Below are positions 29,001 to 41,000 of a stretch of DNA of 64,000 nt, piece after piece; position 1 is the first letter of the stretch; each line of letters opens with the position of its first letter. A program made the position numbers and the translations under genes. Location: the NCBI GenBank assembly GCA_944739405.2, contig OX123188.2:66173251-66237250 (forward strand). The letters run 5' to 3'. The stretch comes from Euclidia mi. Taxonomy: Eukaryota > Arthropoda > Insecta > Lepidoptera > Erebidae. Under the pieces are notes generated by a model. It was not told the DNA's origin. It was given only the letters and a program-made list of their open reading frames with translations, and did no database searches.

Positions 29001-32000
29001 TAATATTTGTCAGATTTTTGGCTATGATTTTATGAAGGACTGTAATTTTTTTGTACCAGTAGTTATGTACTTTATCTGCTCTGGGTGATTTCCAATTATT
29101 TAACTTGGCAGTAACATGTTTTATTTCTAATTCTGTAACTTCTTCAAATGGCATTTCGTCTATGTGTTCCCATTTTCTTTCTCCCTCAATTAACCATGAT
29201 GCTTGGTCGTTATGTTGTGCATCTACCTCCCAAATATCTGACCAAAATCTTTCTAACTCTTCCATTGCTGGTACCTGTATGCTATTACTTGCCGAATTAT
29301 CTTTATTGGAGTTTAAATTTCTGTAGAATAGTTTCTCGTTTGTATGAAATAGTTTATTGTCGTTTTTGCGTTGGAGAGCCTTTTTATATCTCGATAACCG
29401 GTGCGCTTTTAGAGCTAGCTTTTGTTTTAGTGTGTCCAAGAAGTCTTCTATTCTTTTATTGTTGTTTTCGTGGCTACTGTGTATCCTATTGTTACTAATA
29501 ATTTTATTGACTCTTTCTATTACTTTTTTTGATCTATTGTTATTCATATATTGTGTTAGTCTACAAATGTCAGATCTTAACTGAATGATATCTCTTTCTA
29601 GTCTATTTTGCCAAGCTGGTTTTCTATTTTCTTTTTGAGGTCTCGAATGTGGCTCAGATTTATAACCAAGTTCACAAGATATAACTAGGGCACTGCAATA
29701 TATCAGGATATGAATATCGACTAATTGGGAGTCATCCGAGAAAAAATTACAAATAATACTATTGTTAAAAATGTTGGTTAATTGAATTAAACGTGAGCTG
29801 TATTTTAGTGTGTGCGTGAGTTGTCTGAGTGTAGGGTCTGTACCTGAATATTCAATTAGAGCTGTGCGCAGGCTTTCCTGTAAATTTTGTGCAGTGGAAT
29901 CAGGAAGATCTGCATATTGTACGGTCTCTATTTCAGTTTCTGTTAATAGCAGTACATTAGATTCAGTTTGTGTGGATACATGGTTGTGTATTGGTGTGTA
30001 AATATTCTGTGTGGGGTGTTGAAAGTTATTCGTTGCTTGTGTTGTCGAGGATATACTTTGCTGAGATAGAAGGGAAGTATACGTCGGATTTCTCATATCA
30101 GTGAGGGAAGGCTGTACTCGTGGAGATGTATCTTCTAGTTCTAACTCTAACTTAACTTCTTCTTTTATTTGTGCTATCTTTTCATTGCTAAGCATCTAAT
30201 TTCTAATTATTGCTCGCCTTTGGTCTGAGACTCGTTGTTCTGAAACATTTGCATGTGGATACTGTCTAACAAAATGTTCATGTAATGTTTTCCTATATGT
30301 AGTTAAATCGATTTCTAATTTGGTTATACGGTAGTAAGTACGCATGATGAATGTGCTTATATCTTCAGTCCATCGCATGCGTACTCGTGGTTTGCCAGCT
30401 TTAGTAGACGCAGGTAAAAGGATATTCTCCGCCTGCGCAACATCTAAAGTAGCTTCTGGTGTGGTTGAACGTAGTTCTGTAGCTATTTCCGAAGGTGTGT
30501 ATGAAACTGTTGATGGGCTATAGGGTTCTTCTATTGAAGGTGATGATGAGTTATTTCTGTGTGAGGTTGGCTGTAATATTTTTGGGTGACCCGGAGAGAG
30601 CCCGCCTATTCAACTCCTCTCCGCCGACGGTCCGTATGCTGCCGCACGCAGCGTCAGCTCCAGGTGCGCCCCGGCGATAGCCCGCGGGCAGCGGCCCTAT
30701 ACGTTTACTCTTTCACCTAGTCTCCATGTTGAATGGGTTGCCAGTGCTATGTTAGCCGTGCCAGTAATTTCATATCACGTGTCCGCCCCCTACGTGGGTC
30801 TGATGGCTGACCCGGACGTATGGTTGGACTTTTGGGGGGCTTATTATTATTATTATGTTCTCTTTTATCACGGCTATTCTTCTAACTTTGCTGTCGGAAG
30901 AATAACCGGTCCTTTGGGAGGCTTACACGGGGATATGGATCCAATGTGCAGAGGCCCGTAGAGAGTTTTAATCTAAAATGGGATGGGACACATGCCGCGG
31001 AGCCTCCACAACTGCACTACCAAGTACAGCTATGGACTAGCCGCAGGACATGCAGGACTATTGTGATGATGTAGAGCCTAATTTACTGGGTTATGGGGAT
31101 GGATGATTTGATGGACTTAAAATAATGGTACTATGGGTAATAAACTGCACCTGCCAGTGATACTCTTATAGCATCCGTCCGCGTGGCAAGTGGTGACTCG
31201 CCAACTCACTAGATGGGCCCTCTCTAAACAGCCGCCCAAAGCAAACAAAGTCTGCCATAAAGGCAGCCAGAGGGCAACACCGGTGCGAGTGGCTAGGGGT
31301 GTAGAGCGGTGCGGCACCGGTTTCGCCATCGCGGACCTCGTGACAACGGAGGCCCGGAGCGGGTTTCCCCGTAGTTACGCCCTTGAGAATGACACTTCCA
31401 CCTCCGAGCTAATAGCTCTTGCGGCTTCCCTCTGGCCGGCCGACCAAGGCAAGGCAGAGTTGAGAGTCCTGCGGGCACTCTTGGAAATCCACTCCGGCCA
31501 GCCAATAAAGGCAAGCCGGAGACGAGGCCCTGACCGACTCCCTGAAGCATTCGGGATCGCAGTGTCACCACACACATTCAGCTCGCCACAAAGCTGCCCT
31601 GCGGTTTGTGAGCTTTCTTTTCATCTTGTAATACATTTTTTGTTTATATCACAAGATGAGGTGATGTTTGAAAGCTGTTACTCTGCCCTCTGAGATTGCG
31701 TTAGTCTCATGATGAGATAACGGCTGCCCCAGAGGGGTTTATTATTATTATTATTAAGGCGCTGTTATACCTCAGAAGCCGTGAAACACCTAATTTTTCG
31801 TCGCGCATCTAGCCATAACGGTACATATTACAATTTTAAAGTCAAAAGTCTGAACAAAAGACTTTTGAAAGAATTTTTCATGTATGTAAAAAAGAATCAC
31901 GGTAAAAAAATCACAAAATCGAGGCAGAAAATAATCTTTCATCTCACTGTTTGCAATATTTTGATCGTAAGCTGTCATATTTTTTTTGATAATATTGTAG

Positions 32001-35000
32001 GAAATCTAATGAACTAAAGAATTACCCTATTTATTTTCATATTATACGTGTATATTTTGTAAAATTAAATAAAATCTGCCAAACGTCTATAATTTAGGCG
32101 CTCGGTAGATCCTATCAATATCAAACGCTTCGGCAATTTAAACCTTATTAGCATAAGCGGTATACTGAGTGTCAGTTGCTAGTTTACGCCCCGCCCAGAC
32201 CTCATCATTCGGCTATGAGCCCTGTGAGAGATAGGTCATGTCGCTTGCGTCTCCACTGCACGAAATTTTACGTAAACCTGTTTGTTATTATAATACGCCG
32301 ATTTGAGTTCGTAATTTCATGTTTTATGTTATAGACTGAATACTTTGAATCAAATAGGCTTTTCATGTAACTATGGGCACATATAATTAGAACCTAAGTT
32401 TATACTCTTGTTGCGTTTAATGTGTTATTGTTACTGTGCTTATAAATATATAATAAGAAGAATAAAATATGGACAATTAGAGAAATGAAGTTCTACGAAG
32501 GATTTGTACAAGAAAGCGTCGTAATAAAATAGAAATTCATCCATGGCCAAGTGATTATGAAATATGTAACATTTTTACACAAATTATTTTCATAAGAGTC
32601 TTTTATGACTAACTATGTTACTTATATATTATCGATTATGCATAATATAATTATATAAATTATTCTCACAATACATAGCTGCCACAGTTTTCAATTTTTT
32701 AAAGAGTAATAACATAAAATCGAATCATTTTATGTACCTATATTTCAAATTCATTAGCTTGTCAGAGCGCCTGGAGCGCTAAGATGCCGCCACGGCGAAC
32801 AATAATGATGACAGCGCTAATATGGCGCTCCGCAATCCGCACACAAGCGGTAACGAATGTTGTATTATTGTGTTTTGAACATAAACCTTTTTAGGTACAT
32901 CGGGTAAAACTTTGATTATTCATAAACTATTAGGTATGTCTCAGTACATCTAATATCTTTTTAATTTCTAAAATCAATCAATTATAAGTAAGAAGGTAAC
33001 TTCTCTGTTTGCTATAACACAAGATGTAGTATTTTTTTAATAATAAAGTACGTAACTAATTATCATTATTGTAAATACAGTGAAGTTAAAGATAACAGTT
33101 CTTACACACATTTGACTTCAGTCATTCCTAACACGATCTGTTCAAGAGCTAGCCAAGAAATGCCAAACAATTGTTTTAACAAATTTGACTCAAATTCCGT
33201 AGTGATAAGCAAAAATTACAAGAGGGATAGCAGTGACTGGTTCGAAATGCGTAAGAATATGTTGACAGATTGACATTTTTGTATTGTGGTAAAAAGAAGA
33301 GATAACAGCAGTAAAGCCAACTTAGTAAAAAATATTTTGTACAAATAAAATATTTGCAATTTAAAATCAGTTGCGCATGGAATCTAAAATGAACAACTGG
33401 CTTTGCAACAACTGGCGAAGCAAGGAAATGTAACAATCGAGCTTTGTGGATTATTCGATTATTGGTGCCACGCCAGATGGATTAATAGGTCCAAACACGA
33501 TTGTGGAAATTTAATGTTCTAAAGTTGCCTATAAGAATGGCCTGGAGAATAGTATAAGAGCAAATAAAATACAAATATGGAAACATGATAAAAAAGTGAA
33601 CTGACTAATCTAAAAAAATATTATAATTGTTATTACCAAATTCAGGGGCAACGCCACGTTACACGCAAACAAAAGTGTTTATTTGCTGTGTGGAGTGGCG
33701 AAAGTATACCACTAAAAATAGAAATTATAGAAAGAGATGATGTTTTCTGGGAGAAGCTTGTGGCGTTTTATATGAATTGGCAGTTGCCTGAAATTGTTGG
33801 TTCTCGTCAAGCTCAAGGGATGGCATTGCGAGATCACGGAGAGGAAAATGTTTCATCAGTGCTTGAAATTTCTACAATACCAAGCCGTAAAAGGAAAGTA
33901 AATGAAATTTCTACAATACCAAGCCGTAAAAGGAAAGTAAATGAAACTGTGCCTCGTGAACAACAGCAAATAATAAGTATTGAAGCCTTATCACCTCACA
34001 CACTGCCTTTAACATTCGATGACAATAAAGAAAACCTGCCGGGTTGTAGCAGACAGCTAACTTTTGATGAGCTGTAAACTCTGTATTTCGTTAATAAATT
34101 ATAAATGAATATAAATAAATATCTTTTAATAATTATTTTCTTTGAAACAACACATATTTGAAGCAAAAGAAATTTTTTATATTTTTCCATACAAACATGT
34201 ATGACGAGAGCTAACGAAAAAGCAGTAACTCAAATTCTAATTCTATAATTTTCTAAGCGACATAGCAGTAACTCATGAATAAGGTATATCCACATATTTT
34301 TGATGTTTCATCTATTTTGAAAAATAATAATGGGTTGGGTTTCGAAACAAGTCGCCTGAATTTGAGGGTATTGGTAGTGTAGGGGGCTTAAGGTAGTTCG
34401 TTTTGATCCCCTAAAAGTAATTTTGGCTGCCGGAGTTGCGTCTAAATATTTTTAAACAATTTCCAAAATTTCGTAAATACTTCGGCAATTATGCAAAACG
34501 GAACATAGTTTTTATACTTTAGTACAGTTTTACAAATGTTATTTTTAGGTTTTATGTGAAAAACGTGAAACGAAACGCAAAACTGCCATCTTGGAATGAT
34601 CATATTGACAGCTAATGTCAAATTTGTGCGTCATTGCTTTCGAGTGCCTTGGGTTAGGTGCGACTGTAATAAGTAAATAAATAGGTTATGTTAGGTTCTC
34701 TTTTGACCCTTAATCCGAAAATAGGAGCCCTTCGCAGGGTTCCGACAACCTTAGTTTATTAAACTAGTGTGAAGAATGTGGAAGTTGGCAGTGCCATACA
34801 CACCGATGTTTGGAGATTTTTTTTTTCAGAGGAAACCAAGTATTTCCGGCAAGTGAAAATGGTGAGGGGGGTTTCAAGACCTCCCCTGCTCCCTCTCCAA
34901 TCACTCACAACCCCTAAAAACGGCGACGTATTTCGAAACCTTTGCCATAATAATTATACCTATAATAACAATAAACATCCATAAATAAATAAAAGAAATC

Positions 35001-38000
35001 AACTTTTACTAAACTTCAATTATCTCAATTATCTCGTAACTCGCTTTAGTTGAGATACAGCTTTTACGCTTAGTAGAGCAGTATTGTGTTTTTAGGGTAC
35101 CGTAGCCAAAAATTGTAAAGACGGAACCCTTATAGATTCGCAATGTCTGTCTGTCTGTCCGCCCGTATGTCACAGCCAATTTATTGCAAAACAGATTTGA
35201 AAACTGGCAGGAATGGAATTAGATGTAGGTATTCTATGATCTGCTTCACTATTTTTATACAAAAACAAAACAAACATAATAATGGCCTCTCCATATCTGG
35301 AACTGACTTAATTATTTTTATCATCTTACGGCACGTAGGTATTTACCTACTTTCGTCAACATTTAATATCTATAACGTCTAATGTAAACCAGTTTTGCTC
35401 ATGGCTGCACTGAGAACAAAAATTGCGCTATGCCTATATTGTACAAACAGATTGATGTATGTAATATAAATTTTAATATCAGTATCTCAATTCAATATGC
35501 TAAAACGTTTTGCTTGCGATTTTGAAATATTGGAATACGGATGTCGCCAGAATACGGCCGCACGCGACGAGAATGAAGGGGGGCGCCCCGCAGTAGACGG
35601 AGCTAAGCTCCCTTCACCTCCCCTGCTTCACCCCCTCATTTACCAAAACAGTCGCTTAGGACAGCGCCTTAAAGCTCATCGTCTTGTGACTTTCCTAAAG
35701 GAAGAGTTTTGGACAAAGGGCGTTGTATATCGGCGTTTTCATGGGAGGTTACGAAATAACACACAGCCTAACTTAAACAATTTAAACAACGACACCTGTT
35801 TTATTTTAATACTATTAATATTTCTATTTTATGTATTTAACTCTATAAGGTTTATATCTGTATGGGTTATTATTACCTGAAATAAATGAATATTATTATT
35901 ATTATTATAAAGCTGAAGAGTCTGTTTGTCTGATTAAACGCATTAATCTAGGGATCTACCAACTTGTTCATTTTGAATTTATTCATGTGTTGGATAGTCC
36001 ATTTATGGAGGAAGGTTATATTACATCAAGCTATGAGGTTGCGGAGCGGTAGCCCTAAATAACGCGGGTGTAACCGCGGGCTCATCTAGTCCTTATTAAC
36101 AATATATTGCATCTGTGCGCCCTATACAGATACAGCGTCTGAAACAAACTTACTGCATTATTGTCCACCTTAAACCTTACTTAGCGGGTTAGAGGTAATT
36201 GCGGTTTAATTTTAAAATACCAGTGTCTTGACTCTTACGCTAGACAGTAAAGGTCACAGTCCACCATACCTAACAAATGCGGTTTGGCTGGCTGCAGACA
36301 TACATGAATGTTATAACTTTTAGGCGTACCTACGAATTTTCTTAAAATCGATGAATTTATTTCAAGTGGATTGTTGGATTTTGCGCCTCGTCTCTGGCAT
36401 ATATTGATTTTCTGTCTATTCGGCTCAATATCATTCAAAGGAGTGATTTTGCGTGCGAAGAATTTAGTCTTACTTACCTCACCTACCCCTTCATAGAGAT
36501 GACTAATATAAAAGTTAGCTATGACTAATATGGATAAATGTGTAGGCCTGCATCGTAAGGGCGAGGTTCTAGCCGGGGTCTGTGGACTTATGCACCGACT
36601 TCAAGGGGTGGTCGTGGTACAATTTGGCATGCTAGTCTATCATCAAAGTATCACAGATTAAATTGTTTTTGCATTACTCGAAAATAAATAAGCTAGGTGA
36701 CTACAGTTTGTAGGAACGAAAGCTAAAGAAAATGGCTCAAAGCGCTGTTTTTAGTGATCGTTCATTCCATCTACCTAATGGGCCTACCAATGAAAATAAA
36801 TTATTATTATTTAATTCTTTTAATTCAGAATCTAGGGTTCGTTGGAATCAATGGTTATAAAATATTATGTATTCCTATTACAAACGTAACGTATGAATGA
36901 ACGATATTGGGCCATTCCAAACTGCATGGGAAAGATTCTTTCTCGTTACACATAAATTATTTATTAGTTAACTAGTAACTACATATTTGTATTCTTTCGG
37001 TACAGTCGGTTTATTCTTCCACTGCTGAGATAATTTATCGTCTTCCACAATTTCTTCATCAACCAGTTGTCCACTCTTCTATGTTGTTGAATTCGCTCCC
37101 TACCATGCGCTCTAAGGTATTAGTTTGTTTCTCACCCCTCATGATCTATTATCTGAATGCTACTCGAGTCCGACACTCTACATTATTATTGACCATTAAA
37201 TAACATAGTATAGTTTCTTAATAGATGTCAAATTAATTATATCTATGCGATACAGCCCTGATACAGAGAACACAATAACTTAGAGGTTGTTTCTAAAGTT
37301 CTGTTTCTAAAGTAAATAAGACAAGGGAACTGAAACGAAAATTGATATTCAAATCATTCATATTAGTTGGTTAATTAAATATAGTTAATAATCGGCTGAT
37401 AAAGATACCTTATCTATGTACATTTATCTTAGAATGAACGTAATGGCAGTCACTAATTGCACGGCAGTAATTGTACGTCTCATTCACGTAACCTAGATAC
37501 GTATAATAATCGTTACGGTACGATATGTCCTACTAGTCCTACTAGTATTATAAATGTCAAAGTTTGTGAAGATGTATGTATAGATGGATGGATGGATGTT
37601 TGTTACTCTTTCACGCAAAAACTACTTAATGGATTTGGATGAAACTTTACAGTAACATATTTTATATATCAGAATAACACATAGGCTACAATTTATAAAG
37701 ATTTTGTATAATGTTGCCATACTACAAGGAAAAGTATCAACTAAGTCGGCAAAAATCTGTATTATCTTTATTTATTTGCTTGGGTCAAATTTAGTAATTG
37801 GAATTTTACCCCCTTCCTGATGATTGATCTGATATTTGGTATACACTCATATTGTCATCAAGATTAAGGGGCGGAACATATCTGACGGAAGATCCGTCGA
37901 ACGTATCTTCGGTCGCGTATATTCCGTCAAATGAGTCGGTACACATCTGACGGAAAATGCGTCGAGCGTATCTGCACACATTTGCTAAAAGCGTGGCTAT

Positions 38001-41000
38001 TATGCACACATATAAGTTTGTTCGTGCAGGGTCATACTCAGGGCAGCTCAATATTTTACTGTCATATTCTTTTACTTAATCATTTTTCGTGTTTCCTGAT
38101 GTTATGTAGTCACTGAAGTCCGGTAGTTGTTTATATTGTCATTCGAGTTTGACTATTAAAAATATGTCGGACTTAAGAGATTTTTATAGTAGCCAACAAG
38201 CGTTATTTGAATATATTTCCTATATACATAGGTATGGAGGTTCAAAATTAAAAGACGATGATACGATTTGGTTACGGTTTTTAAGAAAATTTATACAAAT
38301 GATATAGAAGGGGTTACAGTTGCAGCGCATGACACAAAATGTTGTCTATGTAGATATTTTAATACCTATATAAAGTTTGGAAATGAAAAGGCGTAGCCGT
38401 GGGATTTATTGCCTGTTCTTTCTCATGTTTCTAACTTCTACGCCTCTACGTCGCATTAACTGTAAATGTAGAATCTTTGGTAAAAGTGGATTTTGGTTAC
38501 AAATCGTGTTCTTCATGTTTTATATTATATTTTTTTTTTGTTTAATAAGACAACTCCCGCACTAGGAACAAATCCTGTTTTTTTTTTTTTTTTTGGTATC
38601 GGGTTGGAAAATCCTCATGGAGTCCCTCCGCCCCGGGGGGGAAGGACGAAGGGGACTGTCAGACTCTTACTGACTAAAAACCAACCCGTGCTCCTCATGT
38701 ACCCATGTGTCGGAGGGTAGGGTTTCACCAAAGCATTCCTCGCAACCCCCCGACGGGTATTGGCCCGCCAGATGGTCAGGCGGGCCCCGAACGAAACCCC
38801 CTTGGCGGCGGATGTAGGTGTTGGGCTCCGCCGCCAAAACACCCAGCGGCCGCAGAGGATAGGGAGGACGGCAACGCAACACCGCATCTCCTCTTCCTCT
38901 GCGGCCCCACCGCGACGCAACGATGGTGCGCCCCCATTTGGTCGCGGGAGATAGGGCGCGGGGCAACGCAACACCCACACGCCTCTCCTCCCGCGACCGC
39001 ACCCGACTGCGAGGGACAGACAGAACTGTCCCCCGCACCCGCACCATGGGACGCATCCTACGCAGGCCTCTACCAAGCCCACGTGGAGCGTCCCCTCCCG
39101 GGATCCCGCTTAGCTTCACCGTGGGTGGCTTCTAACCCACGGTTACTGAGCCCCCCCACCACGACAAGGTGGAGATCCCACGGGGGGGACTAGGAACAAA
39201 TCCTGTGTCGCAGGGGACTTAACAAACATACAACTAACGGACACAATGAACACTCAAACTCAGACAAATTCTCAGTGCTGGTTTTTAGGTATTTTTTAGA
39301 AAATATTATTAAAATCATAAATAATTCTGCCAGACTCATTACGACGGCAGTAATTCCCGTAGACCTTTAGAACCTTATACCTAAAAACTGGCCCACGATC
39401 CAGGCTAGCAAGTATGCGTACTCTCATAGCACATACTAACACTACATTATTCTACACATTTCGTTTCTGAAAAAATAAGTAAGGTCTGGCGGCCCTGGAA
39501 TCTTACTCTACAACGCGTCACTCAAAATCACCGGTCTGGGAATGACATGGATATGGCATGTCCAATACCTACGAATTTAGCGTGCATACCTACGAAACGT
39601 TGGGCAATTTAAAATGGCTGCCATTTGGATTGTACTCCAGCATATAATCGACATCGATATGGAGCCGGTCAGAGGAAAATAATACATTTTTGTCGTAAGT
39701 TACTTTAGATAGTTTATATCTTTAGCCAGATTAGTTTATTTCATAATGCAAATGTGGGTGAACATGGCAAAGCGAAGGACGACCCTTGTATCAAACATGT
39801 AACAAAATATTCTCTGAGAGCCAATATCGATACTGTGTCGCTGAGAAAGTACCGGAAACACACAGCCTGAAGCAGGGCTTGTTTACCTGTTAATTTTTTA
39901 ACCTAAATCAACGCAAGTACATGGGGAGCGTTTTATTAAGGTTTGACTCTACCTTAAAACCAAAAATACCGGTATCCTTAGAGAGCAAAATTATAAAGGT
40001 TTTGTATCAATAAACCGGATTACGGGGGTTTGCCCATCTTTCTTGGATGTCGCCGCTATCAAAATTTCGATACTTACGTCTAGTTCATCGCCGCGTCGTA
40101 GGTATCGTTCGCGGTTTTGGATTAAACCGGTTTATTTAGGTTTCTGAAGCGCTCTCATCGCCAATACATTCCGAACGAAATCTTTTATAAAAACCCTTAA
40201 AAATCACTATCATACCGGTATTTTTGAAACCGGTTTTAAGCCCTGGCCTGAAGCACTGATTCATCTGGTTTTTAGACATATATATGCACAAAAACAAAAT
40301 TATTATGTTCGATATACAACGATTTCACAGCAGATGTACCACAAACCTTGGCAAAAAATATGGCCACAGTGGCACGAATGACATTTCTAATAAAATAAAG
40401 TCATGATTAACTGATTCAGTAAACTAGGGCTATCTCTTTTTTCTGACGCAGATATCCCTAAGACAAAACGAGACAACACTATGTTTGTGGCTTTATGTCG
40501 ATTTCGTATATATGTGTATAAAAAAAATCATGGTGAAATGTGGGTGTAATATTACACCTCTGCCTACCCCTCCGGGGATACAGGCGTAAGTCTATAAAAA
40601 AAATATAATAATATACGTGTATAATGTAATTTTTAAAATATGGACTGTTTGCCCTCTCCATTTATATTCCTTACTCAGTGGTCAAAATTCACGTGGTGCG
40701 TGGTGCGCGCGACGTCGACGGATAATCCGTCAGTACGCTCGACGTTCTAACGGATCTTCGGTCAGGTGTGAAAGGTTGAACGTTTTTCTATACATTTGTA
40801 TGTATTGGCGTTACGCGACGCATAAAACGCGACGGATCTTCCGTCAGATATGTTCCGCCCCTAAAAGATAATATTTAAATGATTGTAAATTCAAGATGGC
40901 CACCGATGCAAAATGGCGGATAACATATTACTTCACAACAACCTCAATATGGGAAACAAATGAAAGGCTTTGATTGGTAGAATGGAGCTCACTATGAAAA

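Larger units (their letters stand above)
37865..40864. mobile_element. Harbinger-like DNA element, 33 bp terminal inverted repeats, TAA duplication
   Basis: The left end GGGGCGGAACATATCTGACG (37868 on) continues into GAAGATCCGTCG, and the exact inverse ends at 40861. TAA sits on both sides (37865-37867 and 40862-40864). A 3 bp TWA duplication and G-rich ends fit the PIF/Harbinger type. Palindromic GACGGA..TCCGTC units recur just inside each end (near 37923-37965 and 40715-40760). No transposase is recognised. A 47-codon ORF at 38164-38307 (starting MSDLRDFYSSQQALFEYIS) is the only candidate internal gene remnant. A retroposon (38579-39188) and a SINE-tail fragment (about 40537-40590) are nested inside. 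Confidence 0.75.

Noticed and set aside
31190..31693. 167-codon ORF between TTA runs
   Set aside because: It has no domain I recognise and long ORFs exist on the opposite strand too. I list the region only as an unidentified GC-rich repeat.
38615..39193. Overlapping GC-rich ORFs on both strands
   Set aside because: They result from the high GC of the 610 bp retroposon. No reverse-transcriptase or other motif is present.
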